A stretch of 64,000 nucleotides of DNA from Theobroma cacao (GCF_000208745.1 NC_030859.1:4956250-5020249), one strand, 5' to 3'. Numbered from the stretch's first letter, positions 1 through 12,700 are shown. Numbers and translations are program-made. The notes: generated by a model not told the origin, from the sequence alone.

Positions 1-18
1 ACTGTATTCGGTCTCCAA

Positions 19-162
19 TGTATCAATACATATTCATAATGTACCGATACATTTAGCCTAGAAAAGGTTTTTGATAAATATCTATCGATACATGTTTATA
101 ATGTATTAATACATTTTTTCTAAAACCAAATGTATCGATACATGGGCTAATGTATCAATACA
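19..162. repeat. Cluster of six TGTATCRATACA-type palindromes
   Basis: Six 12-bp near-perfect palindromes start at 19, 40, 81, 102, 131 and 151. The cores are variants of ATCGAT, ATCAAT or ATTAAT flanked by TGT and ACA. Spacing is mostly 19-22 bp or about double that, roughly two helical turns. Function is unknown. Confidence 0.8.
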
Positions 163-1090
163 TTTCACTAATTTTGAAAAATAAAAAAGATAAAAAGGTA
201 TTTTCACATCTCATAGTATCAATATGACCCCAACTCCTAGGGTTTTCATTCTAAGCCGTCTCTCATTAGTTTATTAGCAACTCTAAGCTTTCTCAAACCC
301 ATTTTCACCCCAAATCATCATTTTGAAAAATTAGAAGCTTGGTTTTGGGTTTTTCAAACAAATGTAACATCTTTCAACTTTTAAATCTTGATTTATGAAT
401 TTTTCAACATTAAAAATATTATTTTTATGTCCAAATTTTCTATTGAACATTAAAGCTCAAAGATTTTGTGATTTTCCTTAACATCAAAACTCACTTAAGG
501 TAAAGATGAAATATTTATGGGTTTCTAAGCATGGGTTTTAGCTAGAACATTAGTTTAGCTAAAAACGAGTAGTTTCGAAAGTACCTAGAATGATTATTAC
601 GATATTTTTATTCTAGAAAATGATTGTGATTATTGTTGTATGATAGAAACATTTGAAAACTCCATGGATTTTGCAGAAACAGAGTTATGAGTGGAGCTAG
701 GAATCGAATCTCTAACTAAATGAGTGAATACAACACTTTCAAATTATTTTGATATGTAAAGCTAGCATGATTTCTATGAAAAGGATTATGTATGTATGTT
801 GAAATGGTATCTTTAAAATGGTTTATCAAAGGATTTGAGTTTCAAGAATGAAAAAAATGAATTTCTAAGAAAAAATAAATTCTTAGTGCTTGTGGTATGA
901 TTGATATAATGGTTTATAAATTGTTTACGAATCTACTATGTATGTAAATATTCAACTATGTATTAGTTTTCAATAAGGGGGGACAAGCACCTTATGTTTG
1001 AAGTCCACTCGATTACTCTGATATTCGAACTAGTATGGGTACAAGATATTGTATGTTTATTTATAGATGCTATAAAATACATATTTGGTA

Positions 1091-1362
1091 TGATGAATGC
1101 CATAAGATTATGTATATGATGTAAATTCCATATACCATAAGAGGTGATTAAGTATGTATGATGCATTATATAAGATTGACTATATGATGTAAATTTCATA
1201 TACCATATGATGTGATTAAGTATGTGTGATAAATGCCATGAGATTATGTATATGATGTATATTCCATATACTACATGAGATTATTGAGAAAGCATGATGA
1301 ATGCCATGAGCTTATGTATATGATGTATTTTTCATATACCTCATAAGATGAGTAAGCTTCTA
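1091..1362. repeat. 68-bp tandem repeat, four copies
   Basis: Units start at 1091, 1159, 1227 and 1295, exactly 68 bp apart. Each contains a conserved block reading roughly TGATGNATGCCATRAGATTA, then a TATATGATG block and an imperfect inverted TATATGATGTA/TTCCATATA pair. A degenerate half copy follows to about 1400. Copies differ by point changes, so this is an aged array. Confidence 0.8.
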
Positions 1363-1758
1363 TGTGAAGGACATTCCACATACCTAATGCTACGAGCATA
1401 AGAACTCTATGTGTGTAATGGATTCCACTTTCAAAAGGTGCAAATAACAACTTCACTCCTATGATGCATCATAAACATCCAAAGTGCAATGAGACTGTAC
1501 ATTGCCAGCCCAAGATTGATGGGGACATACCATCATAAAGTATGAGTTTAATGTTAATGGAATAATCACAATTATTATGTTTATGGCATGTTGCATACTA
1601 ATGTTGTTTAACCATTGTTTATGATCTATACTTTATGATGACATGAAAATGTGCTTAGTGAAGAAAACAGAGCCTTAGAGAAAGTTCCAAGAGGTAGGGG
1701 AACTTAAGGAATGGTAAAAATTGAGGATTTTGCTTAGAAATTTGGGTTATAGGCTAAA

Positions 1759-1860
1759 AGTATCGATACATTCTAAACAAAATACTTTAGGAGGCTTTCT
1801 ATGTGAAATGTATTGATAGATGTATGAAGGTATTGATATATTCAAAAATGTATCGATAGT
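1759..1860. repeat. Second cluster of TGTATCGATACA-type palindromes
   Basis: Four related 12-mers start at 1759, 1809, 1829 and 1849. The last three are exactly 20 bp apart. The motif is the same family as at 19-162, about 1.6 kb away, which suggests that both belong to one element or to two copies of one element. Confidence 0.7.
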
Positions 1861-3333
1861 TTTGGTGCATAATAGGTTGTTTGATTGAATTTGATGAGAA
1901 TTTCAAAGGTAAAAGATTCTCAAAGGTCTATATTGACATGTTTTCAACGAAAACTATTCAAATGTGTTCAAATAACATGTTTTATAAATTCTATGATTAA
2001 ATTGTTTATGAAAGACATGAGATTAAAAGTGCTTATTTACGAAACACTCTTATGGCCTAGCATGTCCTCTTCTTGTATCCATTGACGGAGTCTTTGTGAC
2101 TCACGTTATTTTTCTCATTTATTTTGTTGCAAATCAATGATAGCATCTAATAGCAGCCAATGTCGCAGATATTAGTATCTGGTCTTCATTCTTTGGTAGG
2201 TGTCTAACAACCACTTGATACCTAGAAGGTTGGTCACATTCCGCTAACATGTTGGTCTTTTACTTTATGTTTGTATTTACAAATTATAAACATGTTTGTG
2301 TTAATATTGTCATGTTAGGCATTCTATATTGATAATGTTATGTATGAAATTATGATGATGGCTTGAGAGCCTACATGGACATCGAGGGTGTTGTTGATAG
2401 CTAATGTTAATGTACTTTATGATAGTGACACTTTTTTCAGATATATATATTTATATCAAATGCTTGAACTTGTACAATTAAGTTGAGAAGTTTCTTAATT
2501 GTATAATGAGTTTTATGAATGTATGTATAATGATTACATGCGTTAATAGATGTTTTATGATGCTTCCGCATGTGATGATGAATGTTTAATGATGTTATAC
2601 TAAGAAGTTTACTTGGACCTAACGAGGTTATACTCGTCTGAATCCATGTGCCAATCGCAATTCCTCCAAGAAATGAGATATGACAATAAGTGAAGTTGGG
2701 GAATGAAAGAGTTAGTGATGCCAAGTTGAGCTTCGGTGATGGTATCGTTGTGTTGTTTTTGATTACGTGGGCTGTCAGGATGGTTGTGAATATTTTTTGT
2801 GTGCAGACAGGGGGCACTTATTGTAATGGGTTTTTGTGATTTCAGTTGTGTGTGGGAATTTGTTTAGGGATAGACGTTTTTGGTACTAGGTCTTGCACCG
2901 TTGGCCATGGTTATTGAAGGTCATGCTAACCTTCAGATGGGGTAAGATGTCCATTCAAGGTTGTAAGGCTTTGGTGGTGCGCTCCGCAGCAGATCCATAT
3001 TTTGCTTATCTGCGGTTTTTGTTTTGTAAAGACAGGTTTATTCCTGTTGATCTTATTTTTATGAAATAATCCTCTTCTGCTTTTTTAAAAAAATATATAA
3101 TTGAAATTTTATTTTTTTAATTTATAAATTATTTAATACTTTTATAATTAAGAAAAAAATTAAAGAAAGTTTTTCAATGCAATTTGAATTTTTATTTATG
3201 CATTGAATAAAATTTCAAATATTTACAATTTAAATAATATTATTAATTTCTATAATGCAATATTAAAAATGATAATTTAAAAATATACTGAAATAAAAAT
3301 GAATATTTTTCATTATATATTGTAATATATTTA

Positions 3334-3439
3334 TGCTAGGGTTTAATTAGGGGATAGAAAAGAACAGAACACAACCTAGAAGGCCCAACAGTTACATTAC
3401 TGCCTGTGGAGAGTTCGATCACTTTAAAACGCTAGAAAC
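3334..3439 (+). promoter_or_regulatory. Proximal promoter/5' UTR of PUS1: telo-box and site II
   Basis: A telo-box (TAGGGTTTA, 3337-3345) and a site II element (GGCCCA, 3382-3387) lie within about 105 bp upstream of the PUS1 start codon. In plants this pair marks promoters of ribosome, translation and cell-proliferation genes and is bound by TCP and Pur-alpha/telo-box factors (family knowledge). No clear TATA box is needed in this promoter class. Whether these sites act here is inferred. Confidence 0.55.
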
Positions 3440-5050
3440 ATGGAGATTCCAGATACCCCAGACACGAAAATAGCTAAATCGCCCCCGCCCCTGCCGCCGA
3501 CGACGCAAGAACCAGACCCCAAAAGACTCAAAATGTCTACTACAACCACTTCCGACGACGAAGAAACCGCTTCCGCCACCAACGGCACCAAAAAACAGAG
3601 ATACAAACGACGGAAGATCGCCATTTTCTTTGCCTACTGTGGCGTCGGCTATCAAGGCATGCAAAAAAATCCAGGAGCCAAAACCATCGAAGGCGACCTT
3701 GAAGAAGCACTGTTCCACTCTGGCGCCGTCCCCGAGCAAGACCGCGGCAATCCAAAGCGCTATGATTGGGCTCGCTCGGCCCGAACGGATAAGGGCGTAA
3801 GCGCCGTGGGCCAGGTCGTTTCTGGGCGGTTCTACATCGACCCGCCTGGACTCGTGGAGCGCCTTAATCGGATACTACCTGCCCAGATTCGGATATTTGG
3901 GTATAAGCGTGTGACGGCGTCGTTTAACTCGAAGAAGTTTTGTGATCGGCGGCGGTACGTTTATCTTATTCCTGTTTTTGCTCTTGATCCAAGTTGTCAT
4001 AGGGATAGGGAAAGTGTTTTGGCTAGTTTAGGATCTGGTAATGAGCTTGTTAAGTGCTTGGAGTGCTCAGAAAGAGGCCGTAAAGTCGCAGGTGTTATGG
4101 GCAAGCGGAGTTTCGAAGCCAAGTCGACAATAGTTCAGTCTGACGTTTCTTCGAACAATGGAGAATCTGGAAATGTAATTAAGGAACATAACCTGACATC
4201 TGAACTTGAGGAGGTTACTGATAGTTCTGTCCAAAATGAGGTTACTGAAGTGGATAAAGTTAATGTAGAAAAGATACCCCTGGAGGAAAGAAGGTTTTGT
4301 TATGGTGAGGAAGAGAAGGGGCGGTTCAATAGAATATTGAAGCATTACGTTGGGTCTCACAACTTTCATAACTTCACTACAAGAACAAAAGCTGAAGATC
4401 CTTCTGCACGTCGCTATATCGTATCATTTCACGCAAACACTGTTGTTAATGTTGAGGGCATTGATTTTGTCAAGTGTGAGGTTGTAGGTCAGAGCTTCAT
4501 GCTTCATCAGATTCGAAAGATGATTGGAATGGCCGTTGCGGTAATGAGGAATTGTGCTTCTGAGTCACTGATTGAAACTGCATTACGAAAGTAAGTAGTT
4601 CTGTATCTTCTTAATTGTGTTGCTGTTGCAACTGAATTTTTGTTTTTGGCTTAATATATATCTGTAATAAATTTCAGGGATGTGAGCATCAATGTACCTA
4701 CAGCACCCGAGGTTGGTTTGTACTTGGATGAGTGCCTCTTTGCATCATATAACCAAAAGTGGAAAGATAGTCATGAAGAGTTGTCTATGAAAGCTTATGA
4801 AGAAGAGGCAGAGGAATTCAAAATGAAGTTTATATATTCTCATATTGCCTCAACAGAACGTGAGGAAGGAGTTGTAGCCCTATGGTTGCATTCTCTGAAC
4901 CACAGAAATTACCCTGATTTAAGGGGCTGCAATGTAGAAATGATAGAGGGGATGAGTCTTAAGGTGGATAATAATACAGACAACACAGACGCGAAGAGTG
5001 CTTCAGTGGAGAAAAATGGAGATGCTGAGATACAGAGTGCCAAAGATTAG
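3440..5050 (+). CDS. PUS1: tRNA pseudouridine synthase, TruA/PUS1 family
   Basis: Two exons: 3440-4590 and 4678-5050. The intron begins GTAAGT and ends TTTCAG; splicing keeps the frame (AA|G, lysine) and gives about 507 residues. The enzyme converts uridine to pseudouridine in tRNA (PUS1 members also modify snRNA and mRNA), probably in the nucleus. Visible motifs: the PUS1-type AYCGVGYQGMQ near residues 65-75; the catalytic-Asp signature ARTDKGV with Asp about residue 117; and HNFT and GQSFMLHQIRKMIG motifs of the C-terminal half of the catalytic fold, near the end of exon 1. The basic cluster KKQRYKRRK (about 51-59) after a Pro/Thr-rich disordered start looks like a nuclear signal. A poorly conserved acidic insert (about residues 215-280) separates the two catalytic halves, as in eukaryotic PUS1. 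The PUS1-type GYQGM motif argues against PUS3. The first ATG lies 3' of the promoter boxes. Confidence 0.93.
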
Positions 5051-7480
5051 AATATGACCGAATGAACAGTCTCATAATGTTTCTATTTCGTTTAGAATTC
5101 TTTGCTTCTGCTTCTTATTATCTTTTAGCAAGGTGGGGTTGAATTTTGGAGCTCTCCTGGCGTTACTTACAAGGCTGCTCATGTTTGGAATGAAATCGGT
5201 CACAAACAAGAGAAATGTGGAATGGCATAGACTCGTTTGGTTTCAACACCATATTCCTTGACATGCCTTGATCACTTGGATAGCTATTTTGGACAGTCTA
5301 TCAACCAAAAGCAGACTTCATTCTTGAGTTGTGCATTTGGATTCTGTTGACTCTCCCTTTTGCAAGCTGTGGCAAAATAAGGGACCATATTTTCTGCACT
5401 TATGATTTCTCAAGGCAGCTTTAGGACAAAGATCTTCATGCTCGTGGTATATGGTGACTGGCATTCTGAATTGCAGTGGCCAGTGGGCTAAAGACAAACT
5501 TAAGGGAACAGTACTTGCTTCAGTCATCCTTTGCCTTGCTTGGTGTTCTTATATGTACCACTTGTAGAGGGAGAGAAACAGCAGGATTTATGGAGAGAAG
5601 GCAAATTCGATTTTTTCCCTTTTTTTGTTCCATTGTTAATGATGATGTTAGATTTAGGCTTCAGGGGCTAGGAATTTTACTATCAACAGGGCTTTATGTA
5701 ATACCGTGTCTCTAAGCTGGCATAGTTGTTGCTTTGTTGGATTTGTTGATGCTGCTGTTTGTAGCCTTGGTTTTTTCTCTGTGGCAGCTTTGCTACCTTT
5801 TTTCTTTTGCCTGAGCTTGCTGCTTCTTGGATAATAAAATTCTTAATTGTCCAGAAAAATCCTTTTACTTTGAATGTTGACCCTGTTTGATATCTGTTAA
5901 GTGCACGGGGATGTTAAGCTTGAGAACTTTGTACTTGGTCTACCATCTATACTATAAGAGATTAAGTTGTTTCCCGTTGACCTTGGATTAGGCGAGTAAA
6001 TTTGATTTTAGCCCTACACTTTCTTTATAGATTTCCTTTATTATGTCTTATCAACACCAAGGCATTGCAGCAACAAAGTGGAAAGATAGCAGCAGGCTGC
6101 ATGTTGGTTATAATTAACACCCTGATATTTTCAGGTCAGCTTATTTTTGTCTAGTTAGAGACTTGTTTATGATCAACTCTTTTGCTGACAATCTCGTGTT
6201 CTGTAATTTTCATTGTCCCCAGAGGAACTGTTGGGTATGCAAATGTTCATGCTTATTCGGGAAGAACTGCCTGGTAGAGATGATCTTGAGTCTCCTGCAT
6301 AGACACTTGAATGCCTACATTGAGGTTGATTACCATGGCAGGGCTATCAGGTGCGGCTGATATAACCATCATTCTGGAGTTGCTTGATCGGAGCATAATT
6401 TTTAGCATTTATCTTCTACATTGTTATCTTGGTCTTTCTTTTACTTTCCGGATGCAGGGTGACAACAAATCCTTCTTAGTCTGCGAAAGAAAATGGTTAC
6501 ATCACCTGAAAATGGTATCTTTGAGAGTGTGGTGAACATGGAGAGCCCAACTACTCCGAACTAATAACTTTATTCGAGGGTTTGACAGGACCAAATCAAC
6601 TACAAGGCCAATAAACCCTGATGGTGCTCAAAAGGTATCTATGTGTATATTTAAATATGTTTTTGTATTAAATAGGGTAACGTTACTCTGAAACAGATAC
6701 CGTCTTAGCCTTACTATACACTAGAACTGAGTGGATGAGTTGTCGCTTAGTCTGATTGTTTTCTACTATTACTTCAAAGCAAATACCATGGAGCAATGTA
6801 ATCATGTATCTTCAAGAACACACATATTTTGAACTCTTGGTTGGTGGGAACTGGCAAAATTCATTGAATTATAATTGAACTGACAGGGGAGACATCAAGC
6901 TTGAGGGGGACTCAACGGAGAGAAACTAGACCCACCAACTAATCCTAAAGGACAGCTTACGTTTCCCTTCAACTTACTTTCCTTCTAAATTTAGCTGAGC
7001 TGCCATTCATAGACCATGTCCAAGGATTTATCAAGTATACGTTTGCAAGAATAGAATTTAAAGCTATCTATACTCAGATTCGACTTAAATTTGGTCTTGC
7101 AATAGATAATCCAGTCTTTAAACAAGTGTGTGTAATAGCTACATAATTGGTAAGAGTCGTGGTAAATAGAAACTCCTTTTGTTCAATCATTTTCAGGAAA
7201 AGAAGGAGAATGTTGAAAGATGCTGGCAATGGCATCTTAAGGTGATTATAGAAATAGTAGAAGGCCTACGCCATTAATAAAAGCTGATGAATTTATTCAT
7301 ATTCTCTTTTCTATATATTGCCTTAAAAGGAAAAGTAGAAGAAGAAAGGGGAAAAGAGTGTATAGCGTAGGCTTTAAAGTTGCGTGTTTTAATTTGTAAG
7401 ATACGTTAAGATTCCGGATTTACATCCAAAGGTTTCTTTCTGATTGTAATTAATATATATATTAGTATAAAAAGTTCTTG
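5051..7480 (+). other. PUS1 3' UTR and non-coding downstream region
   Basis: The first about 800 bases probably hold the PUS1 3' UTR. A possible 3' UTR intron acceptor (TTTTAG) lies near 5130, and an AATAAA signal is at 5833-5838. The region from 5900 to 6650 keeps a transcript-like base composition and has short open frames (for example 6163-6360) but no protein I recognise. It may be extended UTR, a lncRNA or a decayed gene. From about 6650 to 7480 I see only AT-rich spacer. Confidence 0.4.
5833..5838 (+). terminator. Candidate polyadenylation signal for PUS1
   Basis: A canonical AATAAA lies 783 bp downstream of the PUS1 stop codon. Nearer, non-canonical plant signals could also be used. 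Confidence 0.4.
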
Positions 7481-7484
7481 AGTT

Positions 7485-7822
7485 ACTTAAAAAAATTCAA
7501 ATAAATTTTTATTCTTTATTATGTTTAATTAAATTTTTATATTTTTTTAATATCAAATAGGTTCTTATAATTAATTATTAATTAATTATCATTAATTAAA
7601 ATATTATATGTTGTTTTATGCTTACATGATGTTGACGTGAATACGAAAAATGCAACGTGACAACGTCAGCATATTACGTTAATTGATAGGTGATATTTTA
7701 ACTAATAATAATTAATTGTTGATTAATTATAAGAACTTATTTTACTTAAAATAAAAGTAGAAGTATTTAATTAAAAGTAATAAATGAATATAGATTTATT
7801 TAAAAATTTTAAAATATTTCAA
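7485..7822. mobile_element. MITE-like element, copy 1
   Basis: An AT-rich block of about 340 bp whose two ends are imperfect inverted repeats about 100 bp long (AAATTTTTATTCTTTATTA and TTCTTATAATTAATTA-type segments mirrored at the right end). The centre contains ACGTGAC/GTCAGC-like inverted words. Related copies lie at 50322-50688 and 56490-56865. No transposase is present, and exact ends and target duplication are unresolved. I cannot assign the superfamily. Confidence 0.55.
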
Positions 7823-8054
7823 AAAAAATTTTAGATATTTTGCCACTTACAAAAAAAAATTAAACAAAATCAACACTTACCGAAGTACATGATAAATTGA
7901 TAATGTAACTTTTATTTTATAAATTACAGTAACTTTATTTTCATGCATGTTTTGATTTTTTATTTTAACATATTAATTAGGTAAAATACTTTCACCTCTT
8001 AAGTTTTAATTGAAATTTCAAACGGGTTAATTAGTTTTTGAATGAATATTTCGT

Positions 8055-9789
8055 TCAAAAAAAATATCTTTCGTTGGACACATAGGTCTAGTCATTAGTT
8101 AACCGTTAATGTTTTCATTAATTTGATAATGTGATTATATTGAAAAAATTATTTTACCTTTTATTAATTTTAAAAATTATTATTATATTTTTTATTAATT
8201 TTTATTCATTTCAAAAAAATCAGGCAGTGCTCCCTTCTCTTAGGGAGTCGATGCTCCCTAAATTTTTTTTCAAAATAAATTATAATAATAATTTTTTAAA
8301 TTAATAAAGAAGAAAAGGAAAATTTAGTTCTTTCATATTCTATATTAACGGTATTTACACTTTTGAATCGGAGGATCTATTTCAAAAACTAATAGACCCA
8401 TTTTAAATTTCAAATAAAACTTAGAAGTAGAGGTATTTTATTCTATTAATTATCATGTGAGTAGCTAATATACATGAAAATTAAACTACCTGAGATATTA
8501 TATTAAAATTGTAATTTTTTATATAAAAGTTGTACACGTCTTAACACTCGAGTATTTAATTTATTAGTTAGTACATAATTTTCTACTTAAATAGTAAAGT
8601 TCGAATCTTCTTCTACTAGTTAAAAAAAATTGTACACATCTTAACCAAAAACACATAACTTATTGACAAGTAAAAAGAATATGCATCTTTATCTCAATAT
8701 AATTATATTATAATTTATAAAATAAAAAAATCAAATAAAATGTATTTAAATATTTGATTTATTGATTAATATATGATTTCGTTTAAAAATATGTGTTTGA
8801 ATTCTTTTATCATAAAATATACTTTACACTTAATGGCTATATATGATTTGATTTGACAAGATCAATGTTGTTACCGTATATCTATCTATCAAGAAACTAG
8901 CTTTACGGATTTATAATGTTTTGCTCAAAAAAAATATCTTTTGTTAGACACATAAGTCTAATAATTAGTCAATCGTTAATGTTTTCATTAATTGATGACG
9001 TGATTATATTAAAAAGATAATTTACCTTTTATTAATTTTAAAAATTATTATTATATATTTTTTATTAATTTTTTATTTATTTAAAAAAATTAAGTAATGC
9101 TTTCCTCTCTAAGGGAGTCAATGCTCCCTAAATTTTTTCAAAAAAAACTATAATAATAATTTTTTAAATTAATAAAGAAAAAAAGAAATTTTAGTCTTTT
9201 CATATTTTATATTAACGATGTTTACACTTTTGGATCGGAATGTCTATTTCGAAAACTAATGGATTCATTTAAAATTTCAAAGAAAACTTAGAAGTGGAGG
9301 TATTTTATTCTATTAATTATCATGTGAGTAGATAATTTACATGAAAATTAAACTACCGAAGATAATTTTTTAAAATCATAATTTTTTTATATAAAAGCTG
9401 TACACATCTTAACATTCGAGTATTTTACTTATTGATAGGTACATCATCCTTTACCTATAAAATAAGATTTGAATTTTCCTCCCAATTAAAAAAAATTATA
9501 CACATCTTAATCCAAAAACACATAAATTATTGACAAGTAAAAAGAATATGCATCTTTATCTAAATATAATTGTATTATAATTTACAAAACAAAAAAACAT
9601 CAAATAAAATATATTCAAATATTTTATTCATTAATTAATATACGATTTCGTTTAAAAAATACGAGTTCGAATTCTTTTATCACAAATTATACTTTACACT
9701 AAATGACTGTATATGATTTGATTTGACAAGATCAATCTTGTTACCGTATACCTTATCTATCAAGAAACTAGCCTTACGGATTTGTAATG
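8055..9789. repeat. Direct tandem duplication of a ~0.87-kb unit
   Basis: Copy 1 spans about 8055-8919 and copy 2 about 8925-9789. Both start with CAAAAAAAATATCTTT, pass through a CTCCCTTCTCTTAGGGAGTC hairpin-like word (8229 in copy 1, about 9097 in copy 2), and end with CAAGAAACTAGC(T/C)TTACGG followed by TTTRTAATG. Copies differ by scattered substitutions and small indels (visually around 10-15%). Each copy includes segments resembling tRNA A and B boxes (for example 8563-8610). There is no coding potential. Confidence 0.75.
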
Positions 9790-12700
9790 TCAGTTTCAAA
9801 GTGGGTCCTTTTTCTTAGTTTCAGCGGTTAAGAAAAGGCAGTTCCATGTCTCCTAAGTTACTAGCAATGGAGCTCTCATTCAAAATTTTGACTTTTCTTT
9901 CTTTTAAATGGCCAAACTTTACTATTCCAATTACGCCTTTTCTTTTTATGATATAAATTCCTATATTTAGAATTTATTTTCTAAGACGTAATTTCTTATA
10001 AAAGTATTAGGTACCTAAAATAGAAAGTATTAATTTAGGGATTATTAAGAGGTAGGGTATTCATGATTTTTTATGTATTTTTAATTGAAATCTTATTATT
10101 TAATAAAATACTCTCATCTTATAAATAACTCATTAAATTTTTGAATTACTATACAAACCCGTATCAAATATGTTAGATACTATCTATTAAATATCCATAC
10201 TCGTTAAATATTAGATTGAATTAAAATTAAAATTAATTTTTATGTATATGATTAATAGAAAATTAAATTAATAAGTTAAAATTAATTCATAAGAAATATA
10301 TTAAAATTAAAATCATATTTAAAATAATTAATAAATTTTATTAAATTTCCATTAATTATAAGGAACTTATAAACAAAACATAATATGTAAATAAAATTTT
10401 AATATTAAAAATTATTCTTGAGAATCGAATCCAAATAGTGAATACTCTTCATGACGATTAATTGTCTTATAATTCAAACTGGATTATGTCAAATAATACA
10501 ACATACACCATCGAGAGTATCTCTTTCTTTCAGTAATATACTAAAACTCAAATCCAAAATCATATTCTCGAATTCATAATAGATTCTTCAAGAATACCCA
10601 TTTCTTTTTAAGATTAAATTCTAATATGCTTTTCACTTCCAACTTTTCTTTCCCTCTTAGGTAAAAAGATAAATGTACAAGTTTCATTCCAAGAATTGGT
10701 TGAACAAGTGACAAGTGTCTCTCAAGTCTTATGTCACTCCTGTCGTGTAACATGACTTCATGCAATCTTTTTTTTGAATTATTATCCCACTTTATTTCAA
10801 TTTCAAGGCGGCACAAATAATTGATGCATGATTTTGACCATGTCCAAATCTACCCAACAAATACGTTTTATCCGATTTGACAAGTTTAAATCGTGTGACA
10901 GCCAAAGGATACCAAGGGATAAGGTTCTCCTCAATGTTAGATTTTTTGTTTTTGTTTTGCTAGAAATGATTAGGGCGAAAAGAATTTACATTATACCAAT
11001 CATTGTACCTTAATAGCAAAGTGTTGTAATACTTTAATACTATAAACAAATAAATATATTGTAACCAAATTTTCTTGTCTAACTTGCCATTTTTCTCTTT
11101 CTCCCTCATAGTTTTGCAGACCCCAACAATTATGGAACATCTCTAATTTTGGATGGGTAATTTAATACAACAAAATTTAATAAAACCTAATTATTTATCA
11201 ATTTGATTGATTTTAATTGCATTTGATTTATTGAACTAATAAATTATGTCTCTCAAATTAGAGTAAGTAGATGCCTATATGTAACCATATATGGAGTTTT
11301 AAGCTAAAGTCAAGGTTATTGTTACGTTTTATAGACATCATAGCTTACTTTAGTAGAAATAATCGGTTAAAATTCTATATTTGAATTTTTCTTCTTCTTA
11401 AAATTTGTCATATATAACACGAAAAGATGCTAATCATTATTTTTATAAAAGGAAGTAAAAATAATATATTTATATTAAAATAATACTAAAAATGATATTT
11501 TCATAATATCCTTTAATAAAATTGAAACACTATATTAAGAGGATCTTTGAGAAGCTTAATGCCAACAGGATATTAAAAAACCATATTTGTAAAAAAATCT
11601 ATCAAACAATTGAATATAAGATAACAAGACTACACTAAATTCCCCTTTATAATTTTAAAAACAAAAAAAATTAGTCCATATATTACGAATATAAGATTTA
11701 ATATCTCATTTTTTTAATAAAAATAAAAGTAAATATTGGGATTTGACATGTGATGTACATGAGTGAAGGGAAATGATATTAAATGCAAATTACAATATTG
11801 ATGGCATATATTATGCATATGTATGTAAGAATTTAATAGGAAATAAGAGGAAAAAAAGGTGAAATTACATTGAAGTCAAATCGAGAACAGTAAATTTGAT
11901 TCCAATTAGCTGAAATCTTTCTTCTAAAAATGATTAAATTATTATCAATTACCAAGAGAAATTGTCAGCATTTGACTACAACTGAGCCTACCCTAGGCCC
12001 TGGTAGCCCTCCATCAATTAAACTATCCCAATGTCGGTGCAGACACGTAAAACAAAAAAGTGAAAAAACAGTGTGACATGGCAGATTCCCATCCGCGGTG
12101 TGAAATAAGAAAACTCACCCGGATGCACCGAATATTCTCTCGAGCCGAGTGAAAAAGAACCACGTAAAGGGCCAGCATAGGGGGAGATTTCCCACGTGGC
12201 GGAATCTTAGGGATAAGATTTCAGCGTTCGGTGATCAGAGACTCACCAAATTTACCGTAAATTTATCGGGATAATTTTCCAAGTTATCCGGAAACGATAA
12301 CATCACGGCTTATGTTAGGAGTTTTGAAAGTTAACATCGGTTATTACAAAGACTTTCAAGAGCTCGCCGTTCCGGGCCGTCCAAATTGTCTTGATCGTTG
12401 ACGATATTTCTTTTCTTATTTAATTGTTGTTTATAGTTTATAAAAATTAATTCGATTTGAAAATATCTATTTTTATTTATCCGAAACATTGCTTGAAATT
12501 CAAAGAGTTTGCTTGTCTTGATTTTTGACAATACTTTTTTTGTAGGGGAATTAATCAGCCAATTTTATTTTTTATATTTTTATAAAAATTAAATATGCTA
12601 ATATTCAACAAGAAAATGAATCTAAAAAAAGATTACGTGTTAAGCATAATTAGAAAAATCTATGAATCATACCAAATTTTAAAAATCATTATTCAAATTC

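Larger units (their letters stand above)
1..3060. repeat. Repeat-rich left edge, unclassified (probable retroelement remnant)
   Basis: No open reading frame here resembles a known protein; the longest (minus strand, 2437-2817) matches nothing I recognise. The stretch contains two clusters of short palindromes (19-162 and 1759-1860) and a 68-bp tandem array (1091-1362), which is the texture of a long LTR or another non-coding repeat. The part from about 2600 to 3080 is less AT-rich and ends in a run of T then A bases (about 3080-3100), which could be the tail of a non-LTR element. Termini and a target duplication were not found, so the class is open. Confidence 0.4.

Noticed and set aside
2437..2817. 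126-codon minus-strand frame
   Set aside because: Lies in repeat-like sequence, no domain recognised, no supporting signals.
3419..3755. Overlapping minus-strand frames within PUS1 exon 1
   Set aside because: Shadows of the real coding strand, which has intact catalytic motifs.
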